Source: Mesorhabditis belari (taxonomy: Eukaryota; Nematoda; Chromadorea; Rhabditida; Rhabditidae). From it: a stretch of 64,000 nucleotides of DNA. Under the pieces are notes generated by a model that saw only the letters and a program-made list of their open reading frames with translations, ran no database searches and was not told where the DNA came from. Position numbers and translations under genes: made by a program. Of this stretch, positions 47,844-60,385 are shown one piece after another; position 1 is the first letter of the stretch, and each line of letters starts with the position of its first letter. Location of the stretch: assembly GCA_958450365.1 (NCBI GenBank), contig CAUEEP010000724.1:1331001-1395000 (forward strand), in the 5' to 3' direction.

Positions 47844-50800
47844 TTAATTTTTCTCACATAAATTTGTTTTCTCGACTTTTATCGAAAATAGATAGGTACT
47901 AGAAAACTTAAAACCACCTTTGTCCACACTTCTCAACTCGTGCGCTTGTTTGTTGACCCGTTCGCGACTCGAATGTTTCCCCAAACAGGCCCGCTCGCGA
48001 CGGAACTTGACGTACTTCTAAAACAACAAGAGTAACAACTTTTGGTTTCAAATTATAGTCGATGAGATACTTTTGCTCTATACTATTGCATATAAAAATC
48101 ACAAAAAAAAACCCTCACTTGATGATAAAAGTCGGCAAATAAAAAGAGGAATCCCAATACACCGGCAGTAGTAATCTAAAAGTTGAACAAAATAAATGTT
48201 TATAGTTTAAAAACGAACCTGAAGCCATGGTCGAGTGATGTGGCACTCTTTGCCCGATGAAATCACCGAATGAGCGCGAAGACAGCCAAAGAGACACACG
48301 ACGAATTGCGCCATTTGACCTAAAACACAATTACAACCATAAAACCGATCATAAAGCGTACTAAATAAGCACTTGAAATACTGATTGTGAGCTGAAATCA
48401 AGCAGCTTACTATTAGGAAAAAGTCAGAAAGAAAACTCACTCAGTGCCACTGATGTGTAGCACGGTCGGATATGAAAGAATTTATGCGGTGTCAAGTACG
48501 AGAAGAGGAGCACGTGCGCTGCGAGATTTACCGTCACCAATGGTCTAAAAAGTTGATAATAGATAATATCACAATAATAACAATAATAGACAATAGAAAG
48601 CACAATAGTAAGCAACCCCTATGGGTTATTGAGTAGAAAGATTTGATAGATGCGGCAAACGAAAAGACCGTTGCATTTATAACAAATAAAATAGTTCCTA
48701 CGACAAATTTCGTAAACAAAATAAACAAAAGCACTATTCTTTTGACCTATTAATAAATATTAATATTAATACCTATATTAATAAAGCAATATAAATAAAA
48801 GATGAATTTTTTATCTTGCCTTATTGAATAAGGCGACAATAGCTCACAATCACAAAATAGATGGAAAGCTATAGCTCGAACTCCAGTCAATGCTTGTTAC
48901 AGCAACTTCAAGAAAACCAAGCCCACCTTAATAACGCCACCTCTCCTGCGATCGATTTCCAAACGAAGTAGAGTGTGGAAAAGTGATGAAGAAGATGAAT
49001 TGGAAGTGGCCGTCGATCATCAAGCACAATTAACACCGTTTCTAAAGAAAATCTAAGCTAATTAAATCTAAGCTACAAAATGTTTGACTAACCAGCCAAA
49101 TCGAGGAACTTCGAGAAGAAGAACAAATTCACCGCCCAACCACTCAGAGGCGCTAAAATCAATTTGAAACAGTTGAAAAGGCAATTAAACCTGTGAAGAA
49201 AGTATCGCGATCACAGACAGCCCACGACCAGCCACGAATCAAAATGCGAATCATTTCCGGGATCAACATGATCAACAAAAAGAGCGAGATGAGACCATGT
49301 AGACGATACCTAAAAACAAACAATTTAACCAACCACAATAGAGTAGTCAACTTATAATATTGTCCTGTACCGTTTCTCATTTTTTTCGTTCCTAGTTTCG
49401 AAGCTCAAAGTTGACAACTGGATTGCGGTGAATTTATTAAGGAAAAACGATGAGATGGATAAACGAAACGAAAACGAAAAACGTGTTAAACGAAAATTTA
49501 AACTCTAAAGGACAAGCCTGACTTTGCCTCATGAAGTTAAAATGATACTTTTTCGATTTAGATCCCCCAAAGCTCATAAGAAAAATTTTATTTTTGTTCA
49601 TTTTTGCCTTACTTTAGGTTTTTTGCGGTAGGTTTTTGATGATTGTCTCATTCTTGTTTTAACACAAATCTGTTAGTATCTTTTTGTGGTTATTCTAACT
49701 ACACTACTTTTAACTACTTAGAAGCCTTAAAACATCTACAGTGGTCAAAAGTTTGAACCCACCCCCGCGTCCTAGCAAAGGATGGCTGCTAAAACATAAG
49801 CTTTTAGCATATTGTACTCAAACCAATATTTTTTTCACACTTTCTACTCCTCTACTTTTCAAATTTCGTTGCTCTTTTACTCAAGCGTCGAATTATTTTT
49901 GATCTTCGTGTTTTTCCTGCTTTACCCCCTTAAAAAGGGCAAAAGTTTGGACCCACTTTCGTAAAACAACTCAAATATCAACAAGAAGCAATAGACAATC
50001 AATATTTAGTTGCATATCCTTTAGCAGTGACCACTGCAGCATACCATCGAGGCATTGATTCGATAAGGGCTTTTTGAACTGTAATCTTGGCCCAAGCTTG
50101 TAGAGCCTGCATCAACTCGGCCGTCTTCGAGTACTTTTTCGATCGAATTCTGCGATCTAACTCTTCTCAAAGATTCTAACTGCGATCTAACTCTTCCCAA
50201 AGACTAACTGCGATCTAACCCTTCGCAAAGATTCTAACAGCGATCTAACTCTTCTCAAAGATTCTAACAGCGATCTAACTCTTCTCAAAGATTCTAACAG
50301 CGATCTAACTCTTCTCAGACTCTAACTGCGATCTAAATCTTCTCAAAGATTCTAACTGCGATCTAACTCTTCCCAAAGACTAGCTGCGATCTAACTCTTC
50401 TCAAAGATTCTAACAGCGATCTAACTCTTCTCAGACTCTAACTGCGATCTAAATCTTCCCAAAGATTCTAACTGCGATCTAACCCTTCCCAAAGACTTTA
50501 GCTGCGATCTAACTCTTCTCAAAGATTCTAACTGCGATCTAACTCTTCTCAAATCGGATTTAAGTTTGGGTTTTGTGCTGGTTATTTCATAAATTCATTT
50601 TTTTTGCAGAAGCCAGTCTGACCAATCGCAACGCATCTTTGGGATCTTATGGTTTAACAGCCATCCTTTGCTAGCACGCGCGGATGGGTCTAAACCTTTG
50701 ACCACCACTGTCTATCTCGTGAAATTCTCCTATGTTTTTGGGGGATCTAAACCGAAAAAGCATCGCTAAAATACTAACTTAGCAACTGGAATGCCAATCT

Positions 50801-51743
50801 TTTGTGGTACACGAAAAGGCCTTACCATAAATACTCTAATGCCCATAATGACGAGCGTACAGTCGCGTAGTCTAACTTTAAACGTCTCGTTCTCCATGCT
50901 GGTTTAAGCTACAGTGTACTACATGGTGTCAAATGATAGCCCTTGAAATCTATTGGGTTGATGCATAATTATCCGGACTTCTTTTATAAATGATTTTATT
51001 TAACAAAAAAATAACATAAATAGTTAGAAAAATATGTTTAATTGATTATTCTGGAGCATATTCACCGCCTACATCAATAACTGATTGCCATTTGCTTGGA
51101 AGACGATCGATTCCACGAGCGAAGAATAAACGAGCTTTGGAGGCAATCCACGCTTTAACATCGTCTATCAAGTCATCCAAATCGTTGTAGATCTTATTTG
51201 TTTGCCAATTTTTGAGCGATCGATTGACGTGGTAGTCCGTTGGGGCTTCTCCAGTTCTTTGAGATCGCGAAACGACTCTGCGGCAGACCATCCCTTTTCG
51301 AAGTGGTAGAGCATGATATGGCGAAGATGGATATGATTGTCGACACGCATTTTGTTCACTAAAGAATAACGAATATTTAAAAAAAAGAAATAGACAAAAA
51401 GCTTTCAAAACAAAAAAGATACAAGCACGCAAAAAGAAGTCCGGATAATTATGCATCAACCCAATAGTATTTTTTTGGTACCAAAAGTGTAGTTAGGAAA
51501 GGTCTAAAAGCTGAGAATAAGATGATTTTCAAAAAAGAAGATAGACTACGCGACTGTACGAGTGGGTGGCGTTCTATTAGAATATTTACAGTATAAGTAT
51601 CCAAGTAACACTCACCAATACGGCATAAAGTTGTGCTTTCGGCGCACATGCACGGGCAAGTAGAAGACGACGATCAGATAAGCGAGTATGATCACGTAGA
51701 GGATTTCTGGATGCAATGATGTCCATGTAGTCAAATAAGTCAT
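47844..51743 (-). CDS. ELO-family very-long-chain fatty-acid elongase
   Basis: ATG 51743 is two bases after an acceptor-like TTTAG. Exon 1 gives MTYLTTWTSLHPEILYVIIL and HVRRKHNFMPYW. After a 2.3-kb intron (transposon relic and minisatellite) come YRLHGLISLFLLIMLIPEMI with AVCDRDTFFTG (49313 to about 49193). Then ELO blocks: WAVNLFFFSKFLDLAETV and RRPLPIHLLHHFSTLYFVWK, including the HxxHH catalytic box as HLLHH (about 49010-48960). Next are VNLAAHVLLFSYLTP, then GQMAQFVVCLFGC (48319-48240) and TTAGVLGFLFLFADFYHQ (48178-48119). The last exon ends with a basic tail and stop at 47844. Sequence order follows ELOVL3/6-type enzymes (multi-pass ER membrane, condensing step of chain elongation). Some consensus positions differ, such as the tyrosines usual after the HxxHH box. 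Confidence 0.85.
49739..50710 (-). mobile_element. Decayed Tc1-like transposon with internal minisatellite
   Basis: Ends CAGTGGTCAAAAGTTTGAAC and the inverse GTCTAAACCTTTGACCACCACTG, with 'gcaaaggatggctg' just inside the left end and its inverse near 50660-50675. On the minus strand 50150-50005 encodes a Tc1 transposase C-terminus (AELMQALQAWAKITVQKALI, then ESMPRWYAAVVTAKGYATKY-stop). Upstream of that, the expected catalytic region is replaced by a tandem array (50138-50550). It sits in the long intron of the elongase gene. Confidence 0.85.
50138..50550. repeat. About 30-bp minisatellite inside the Tc1-like relic
   Basis: About 14 copies of 'ctgcgatctaactcttctca' plus 'aagattctaa', with length variants of 24-31 bp. 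The first unit (GATCGAATTCTGCGATCTAA-like) grades into the transposase C-terminal coding region, so the array appears to have grown from transposase sequence. Confidence 0.9.
50823..51594. mobile_element. Fold-back MITE, family A copy 3, split by a mariner insertion
   Basis: Left half 50823-50950 (box 'gtacagtcgcgtagtctaac') and right half 51467-51594 (boxes 'ttggtaccaaaagtgtag', 'agactacgcgactgtacgag') are continuous in the uninterrupted copy at 61987-62243. The mariner derivative occupies 50953-51464 between them. Confidence 0.9.
50953..51464 (-). mobile_element. Internally deleted mariner transposon
   Basis: Perfect inverted ends of about 33 bp (TTGGGTTGATGCATAATTAT...) flanked by TA duplications (50951-50952, 51465-51466). 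On the minus strand 51360-51270 encodes a mariner N-terminal helix-turn-helix (HIHLRHIMLYHFEKGWSAAE). A second open frame, 51459-51046, carries the mariner C-terminus (KIYNDLDDLIDDVKAWIASK, then LFFARGIDRLPSKWQSVIDV). The whole catalytic core between them is missing, so the copy cannot encode an active enzyme but keeps both ends. The young-looking ends and clean insertion site suggest it moved recently, with enzyme supplied from elsewhere. Confidence 0.92.
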
Positions 51744-51887
51744 CTCTAAAGAAAAAGTGGATCATAAGGGGTTTTACCATTTTTTTGCAAGCTCACATCT
51801 CGTAACATTATGTCAATTATTCACGCTTTTTGAGCATGACACTAGCATTGAAATGGCCAAATATTCTCATAAACGTTACAAACTTTG

Positions 51888-52318
51888 GTACTTTTCCAAT
51901 ATCGGGGGAGCGAAAGGAAAATCGGGGAAGCAAATTTTGCCCCCTCGAAAAATGCATTTCCGGGACTATATTATAACTGCAACGTTTTTCTTTTCAAACT
52001 TTAATAACGATGCGCTTCTCTGATATTTGTGCGTTCAAGGAATCGACGGCAATCGATTATTTCGTCACCAAAGGAGTCATCCAGTCGTGGATTTGCAATT
52101 GTGGCGAATCGATGAAAGTCCGCTCAAAGGGAAAAGATCTATTTCGCTAATATAAATCTAATATAAAGGTTGTGAGAATAACGGGTAATTCGCGGATTTT
52201 ATGGCGGTAGTTTGTATAATATAGGACATATGTAGCGCTGCCAAAATTTGCTCCCCCGATTTTCCTTTCGCTCCCCCGATAATCCTTCCGCTCCCCCGAT
52301 ATTGGAAAAGAACCCAAA
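51888..52318. mobile_element. Fold-back element 'ttccaatatcgggggagcg'
   Basis: The left end 'cttttccaatatcggggga' pairs with 'cccccgatattggaaaag' at the right. 'gcgaaaggaaaatcgggg' and 'ccccgattttcctttcgc' pair inside. The right arm has an extra 'gctcccccgataatccttcc' unit. It lies between the elongase and mpc-2. Confidence 0.85.
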
Positions 52319-52916
52319 CTTTACTTAAATCTTAAAAAGCTACCTTATAAACTTCCACAAACGAGCATCAATTGCGTGAAACTAAAATGAGAATTAGGAA
52401 ACAAAATAAATTGAAAAACTCACCAATTAGAAAAAGTTGCAAGAAGAAAGTGATGAAAAAATAATTTTGAAAAAAATTTTCTCGTCAAAACTTTTGAAAT
52501 GAAAATTTTGCTGGAATTCAATTTGCATTTCTGTCTGAAGTTTCAGACAGAAATGCAAAATTTGTCTACAAATATGCAAATTTCATCGATGTTTGTGATT
52601 TTTTTATAGGTACGCGCTTTTTTTTCATTAAACTTTAACGACATAGATCCTTTACTCCATTTTTTTCAAAGCAAAGTTACACAATCGGCAATGAATGAAA
52701 TTATGAAAAGCTACCCGAATACTAGACGGCATAAGATAAGAAAAATTTCGTATGAGCCAACTGAAGCGGGGTGAAAATCACAGAAATGTCAACACTAAGA
52801 CTAAATTTAAGACAAGCCTCACAATACCACAATCAAAGCCTATAAACACAGAGACACACACAAAAATATAAGTATCTAAAAAAATGGCAGACCATTAGAC
52901 TAGTAAATTTCCATTC

Positions 52917-53964
52917 CTACTGCGTCTTTTCTTTATCCCAGTCTGGATTCGTGTATCTAAACAAAAAAGCCATTTCATTGAAGTAAAAGGTAATCCCAAC
53001 CTTAAATGCGCAATTCGAAGCAATTGCGTGAAACCGGTTAAGAAGACGAAACAATTCACACTAAATAAACAAGTTTACTCCACCGCGGTAAGTGATACAA
53101 AATTTTACCCTTACCTACACAAGTAGTAGTTCACCGGAGTGATAACGAGACAATAACGAGCCCAGATCGAGCCAGTTGCCGCGAGAGCCATATTCTGAAA
53201 GTGAAAATTTCAACTCGAGTATGAAACAGTATTCCAACTCTTCTTAAAACAATATGAATAATTAAAATCGACCCAAGTGTGATGCAATCTACTCAAGAAA
53301 AATTTTTGTGGCAGTATTAGCTAGCTTGACTTTAATTGGTACAAGTCAAACTGTACTAGCCAAACTTTGAAGCATCAAAACTGAAGCCATTCCACTTTTT
53401 AGCTTGCACAGCACTTTGAACTGCGATTTATTCAATTTAAAAGCATAATAAAAGCAAGTTAACCTGTCCAAGCGAAAGTTTCTCAGCGGGACGAGCCAAA
53501 TCAGCAATTCCTGCACCCACCAAGGCCCACTTGATTGTCGGCGCCCAAAAGAAAACCGTCTAAACAAAGCATTTTAACCTTTGACTCAAAATTGTTTTTA
53601 AAGATCTGATTATTAGCTTATTATTAAACCTTAATAACCAAATAAACCAAATAATAGCAGCAGCGATGTTTCTTTCTCACTTGAATGCCTGGTTTTAGAT
53701 TTTCTGGATGCTACAAATGAGAAAGAATAGATAATTTCCAGTTTAATACCTTCTCAATTTTTAAAAAACTCCTACTTTGGGTCCAGCCGCGTGATTCCAT
53801 GCTGGTCGCGCGAAAGCCGGGAGCAATGGGTAAACCATCTAAAAAATACGATTTAATTATGAAATTCTCTAATCAGTGCATTGATCTCGATAAACAAAAG
53901 TTCAAAAGCCCACCTTATCTCCCATTCGACACAGCGCTTGATAAAGGGCCTTGTGGGGCAGCAT
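52917..53964 (-). CDS. mpc-2: Mitochondrial pyruvate carrier subunit 2
   Basis: Six exons (starts about 53964, 53838, 53560, 53194, 53060 and 52957) give about 128 residues. They read MLPHKALYQALCRMGDKMVY, PAWNHAAGPKTVFFWAPTIK, WALVGAGIADLARPAEKLSL, LAATGSIWARYCLVITPVNY, VNCFVFLTGFTQLLRIAHL, and TNPDWDKEKTQ-stop at 52917. HPAGP/TVFFWAP/KW/ADLARPAEKLS and the later RYxLVITPxN block are the MPC2 signature. The product pairs with MPC1 in the inner mitochondrial membrane to import pyruvate. Three hydrophobic helices are visible. All introns are short. Same strand as the elongase, but about 1.2 kb apart, so an operon is not supported. Confidence 0.95.
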
Positions 53965-55513
53965 CTTCGACGCTCCTGAAAATAGAGAACATTACATTAT
54001 TGTCCTATCGAAGAACTATCAAAAATCAACGAAATGCACGAGTTGAAACACTGTTTCTACTGAATTTGAACTTGATTTTTCTGCTAATTAGATTAAAAAC
54101 TCAATAACGAGTAGCCTGGGATAAAGTTTGTTCTTTTTGGCACTGCCATTCAGTCTGGCCTAAAAGTTACCTGAAATTAGATCGACTACAGTAGCTGGTA
54201 TCCAGACAATTACTTTTCCAATGGCATATTTATTTCATCTTTTGCTTTTCCACTTTCTTAGCTCTATTTTTGAGGATCCCCGAAAAAAAGTGTTCTCAAA
54301 AGAGAAAGCTCGCGGAAAAGACAGAGAGAAATTTCCGATCCTTTAGAAAAGGAGACAGAGACAGACTTAAAGACTAAAAAGGGGCCCCGGAGGGTCCAGG
54401 AAAACGGGCTCCGGGACTCATTGATTTTACTCCCGAAAAAGGGAGGATGGGGGAATAGACGAAATGAGAAGAAAGAGCCAAAATGGGGTGAGCCCCAAAC
54501 GGAGAGAAAAGAAGGGAAACTGAAGCTTGCCCAGGGATGACGCTATCCTTTTCCACGGCTTTTTCATCCCATCCCACTCCTTCGCTCACAAAGATCTAAT
54601 CTAAAGCACAAAAAGAGAAATAAAACGATAAGCAAACGAGTACATGGCCTCATTTTTTAACAGTAACCCGACTTTTCGTAAAAATGAGTGCATATTCAAA
54701 TTTGTCTAGCTTTCAAGATATTTGATTAAAGCTGAATCTCCAGCTTCAATAAGGAAAACGTTTTTTTTAGGATCACGCGTGTTAGTATTGAACTAAAGTA
54801 CAAAATTTGTCAGTTCTTGATAAATCGTAGCAACAGACTTAAATGTTGATCAAAATTTCATAGACTTTCCAATTATTTATTGACAATCATTTAAGGAGAA
54901 AATATAGCAAAAAAAGAAAAAAAGAAAGGAGAATTACACGAAAAATCACAGAAACGGCCAGATAGTTGACGGGAAAGCGAAACGAGAAAAAAAACGTTTT
55001 TACGATTGGGATAGGAAACGATAAGTAATCCAGATGACGAAATTACAAAATTTGATTATGATCTGAATAACGGGGAAAATTTCATGAAACGGGTAAATGC
55101 GCCAATTTCTCAAAAAAAACTTAAGAACATTCACAACCTGGCTAAGATTTCTATGGGAAAATTACGAAAATTTTTGTTGAGAGACTAGAGAAAATTTTGT
55201 AGGCTAAATTTGCTAGTTTTGTATTAGGATACAGGAAATTTACAGGAAATCAATATTTTTTTTGAAGAAAGAGTACAAATTTTGCTCTGTGCACCTGATT
55301 TCTCTCAGTGAACAAGGGAAAAAGAAGCCTAAACCGATTATGTGCGGTCTTTTTCAACGCAAAACTTACGCGTTCAGCTCACACAAAAACTTGACTGGAA
55401 TCTCGGATAGGGGAAAACGCAAATATGGACAAACAGCATGATTACGAGATGGGAAAATAGTAGATTCGCGTGAAAACCGACGGGTTATACGTGCGTTGTG
55501 TTGTGTTGTGCGT
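53965..55513. other. Intergenic, nothing recognised
   Basis: A plus-strand open frame 53799-54107 is antisense to mpc-2 exons. A purine-rich stretch with 'ggggccccggagggtcc' (about 54270-54600) stands out by composition but has no gene or repeat partner in the window. The remainder is AT-rich and probably includes unc-108 3' UTR on its right side. Confidence 0.5.
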
Positions 55514-57105
<1,592 letters not shown>

Positions 57106-57211
57106 CTTTTCTGAGTAGTCTGAAAAAAATCAATATGATTGGAGCTGGTAAAAGGAGAAAAACAAAATCGAAAACAAGAATCGATAATCGATCAACGGAG
57201 AAAAAAACGGG

Positions 57212-57523
57212 GGAGGCTAATTTCGACCATTTTCTTGCGCAACTCGCCATAACTTTCTTCTAAGTGGGCCAATCTTTATGATTTTGGTGTTGTTGCACTT
57301 ATTGAGATCTACAATGATCTACAATGATCTACAGTGATCTACAATGATCTACAGTGATCTACAATGATCTACAATGATGTAGATCTCAATGTGCAACAAA
57401 ATGCAACAATTTAAGTGCAACAAAATGACACCAAAATCATAAAGATTGGGCCACTTAGAAGAAAAGAAAGTTATGGTGAGTTGCGCAAGAAAATGGCGGA
57501 GATTAGTCTACCCCAAGAAAACG
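57212..57523. mobile_element. Fold-back element 'ggggaggctaatttcgacc' with 11-bp array
   Basis: Arms contain 'gcgcaactcgccataacttt' and 'ttatggtgagttgcgcaag', and 'ccaatctttatgattttggt' with its inverse. The loop is an array of gatctacaatg/gatctacagtg units (57304-57382). Half-copies are at 5897-6010 and 6455-6585. Confidence 0.9.
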
Positions 57524-58770
57524 AATAACTTTAAACGTTAAAAATTTGAAAGTTTTAAAACTTTAAAGAAAAAGAAATAATATTCAGCTGAAAAGCTAAA
57601 TACCTTAAATTTAAACTTGCATATTGTGAAAAGAAATAAAATAAAAACACTTAACACTAATACGTTAAATGTTTAGTTTTTCACTGTTCTTTGTCTCATT
57701 TCAACTAAAAGAGCTAAGCAAATGCAAAAGTAAAGTAACATTTCGTATCCGTCACCCGAAAGACCTCAATTGTAATGATTAAAACACTTCCGCTACTAGT
57801 TCAACTAAAAAAATAGATGAATCCTAATTTGTAACTAGCTTTATAATGTCTACGCCTGATAGTAAGCGCCGGATAGCCTGATTTCTATGGGTACGCCTGA
57901 TAGTAAGCGGAAATTGTCAACTTGTCATTTTTAAATAGAATTTGATTTAGACGGATTCAATCGCAGGCAAATGAAAGCTTAAGAGGGGCAAAAAGTACTG
58001 TTAAATGCTTGGGATTAGATCCATCTGAATCAAATTCGATTTAAATCAATGTCAAATCGATTTAAATCGATGTCAAATCGATTTAAAAACGCTCGAATGA
58101 AATTTATATAATTGAAAGCTTCAAGAAAGAAAGAAACAAGTTCAGTAAAAGGTTAGTGAAAGATTCCCAAACACTAAACAGTCATCTAACAACAGAAATA
58201 AAGTGATTAAAGGTCATGGGTGATGTGAAAGAGAAAAGATGAAGAGGGAAAAAAAGCGCGTGTGACTACACATTCCCTTTTTTCCTTTCTCTCTTCTCTT
58301 CACAAAGCTAAATCAATAGCCATCGTTGTGGGACCAATTTTCCGGGCATCCGCCCGCTTTTTTGAGCTCCACAACTAGCATCAGCGGATTTCTTCACCGA
58401 AATGCGAAATGATTTGTGAATCAGATTCGATTGAGATTTGGAGCTAATTCGATTGAGATAAAGCAAAAAGATAAAGGAATAGCAATTCAAGCAAGAATTG
58501 CATTCGAAACATTGCCAATGTCAATGCCAATGCCCTCAATTGCCTATGATCTTGAAGTCTACACTGACTAGAGAACTGCTGCAACTTAGCATCGATATGG
58601 GATCTAGCGCAGACTAAGGATATAGGATCTAGCACAGAAATTCTAAGGGATATGTGTTTTTTAGTTTTACTCCATAGCATCCATTTTTCGAGGCTGTTTT
58701 TGAAGTTTGGGCATTTTTTGAAAAAACGACCCCGCCGCAATATGTGGCTAAATTACTTTCCAACCCGCGT
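57524..58770. other. Intergenic with short local repeats
   Basis: Two copies of 'tacgcctgatagtaagcg' (57850, 57890) and a short 'aaatcgatttaaatcgatgt' cluster (58040-58090). No exon chain was found. A minus-strand open frame 58444-58740 has no recognisable content. Confidence 0.5.
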
Positions 58771-58855
58771 GGCAGAATGGCCTAGTGGATAGCGGGTTTG
58801 ACACTGGACTCCTAACTCGACCCTCTTGGCCCTGGTTCGAATCCGGTCACCGCCA
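58771..58855 (+). tRNA. tRNA-like sequence, likely pseudogene
   Basis: Contains TGGCCTAGTGGATAGCGG (A-box-like), GGACTCCTAACTC (an anticodon-like CCT loop) and CCTGGTTCGAATCCGG (T arm and B-box). At 85 nt, with extra bases before the T arm. Acceptor ends GGCAGAA and TCACCGCC pair at only about four positions. It resembles tRNA-Arg(CCT) more than any other, but the stems are too poor for a confident functional call. Confidence 0.45.
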
Positions 58856-60160
58856 AATTTTTTTGTTTGCTCATTATTGATGAGGGATGAGATGAGAAAA
58901 GATGAAGTATTTTAAAGCATCACTAACATTAGTCACTAGATTTATGTTCTTTTGTAAATGGAGCAGTTCCATAGTGAGCTCAATTCTGTAAACACTCCTT
59001 TTTAGTGCACGAAATTCATTTTCTTGCAGAAACGCCTTGATATCATAAGAAAAATGAAGAATCGAGTGTGCTAGAAAGGGTGCGTTTACACTTATATACT
59101 CCGCTTTGCCATAAACCGGAGTACTTTTTGAGTCCAAGATACGAATAGCAAGGAACTGATTGTGAAAAGAGTGCAGTGAACAAACTTTAATAGGCTTCAA
59201 AAGGCTTGGCTTCAAAAGCTACAGTAATCCTGCGATAACCTTTTGAACTACGATAAATAACTAGTACGAAGGTACTACAGTAACCCGAGGCAGTATATAC
59301 TACACTTTACTATAAACCAGAGTACTGTAATAGTCTGATTACAATAGCCCAAGGAAAGCAATTCAATTTCGGCAGTTTTTCTGCTTAAAAATTCAATTTC
59401 GGCAGGCTACTGGCTACAGTAATCCGGGATAAATTAATGGATCACTCTACGGATTACTGTAGCTCAGGATTACTCTACGGATTACTGTAGCTTACTCTTG
59501 CCATTCTCCATTTCTAGCGTCAACGGTTTTGCTGATTGCTAATCTGATCAAACTGCAGTAATTCAAAACGATAATTCTGTCCACAAATCTGTTCAATGCT
59601 AAGCTTTTAATGCTCTACAGTACTCAGCTTAAATTACTGTACGCTAGCTAGCTACAGTAATCCACATACAGTCAGCTGCAATAATCTAAAGCGTGATACA
59701 GTTGTCCTTTTTGATCATTTTTTGATCATTTTGATCAATTACTGTAATCTGAGCAGAGTAATTGGCCTATTAAACGAAGCTACAGTAATCGTAATCTACT
59801 TGGCTACAGTAATCCTAATCCACTTGGCTACAGTAATCCTAATCCACTCGTCTACAGTAATCGTAATCTACTCGGCTACAGTAATCGCAACCTACTTGGC
59901 TACAGTAATCGTAATCTACTTGGCTACAGTAATCGTAATCCACTTGGCTACAGTAGTCGTAATCTACTTGGCTACAGTAATCCTAACCCACTTGGCTACA
60001 GTAATCCTAGTCCACTCGGCTACAGTAATCGTAATCTACTCGGCTACAGTAATCGTAGTCGACTTGTCTACAGTAATCCTAATCCACTTGGCTACAGTAA
60101 CCGTAATCCACTTGGCTACAGTAATCCGGATCAATTTAAGCTCAATTCAATTATGAACTT
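58856..60160. repeat. Region of 'ctacagtaatc' repeats, dense array 59770-60130
   Basis: From 59400 on, scattered 'tacagtaatcc' and inverse 'ggattactgtagc' copies occur. From 59770 to 60130 there is a regular array of 'cttggctacagtaatcgtaa' units of about 21 bp. The 144-residue open frame across it (repeating VIVIYLAT) is repeat-derived. The earlier part (58856-59400) has no feature I can support. Confidence 0.85.
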
Positions 60161-60385
60161 TGCCAATCAATCAAATTATCAAGAAATCAAAGAATATTGG
60201 CACAGTTGTTACCAAAAGAATGAGTCAATTAATTAGCCATCGGTGATTTCTCAATTCAATTCCAAAAATTCCAAAAAAACATCTGTAAACACAATTGAAC
60301 AGATGTGAGAAAGAAATTGGTATAAATAGAAGAAAAAAATTTGATTGCAAATCATTCGACTCTTCTTTTTCACCATCAAATCGAG

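Noticed and set aside
50138..50550. CRISPR-like array
   Set aside because: Direct repeats run head to tail without unique spacers, inside a Tc1-like relic of a eukaryotic genome; it is a minisatellite.
51743..52917. mpc-2 and the elongase as an operon
   Set aside because: The 1.2 kb gap includes a fold-back element, far larger than the usual ~100 bp junction, and no poly(A)-acceptor pair at that spacing was found.
59722..60156. 144-residue open frame repeating VIVIYLAT
   Set aside because: Produced by the 21-bp 'ctacagtaatc' array; no start context or flanking exons.
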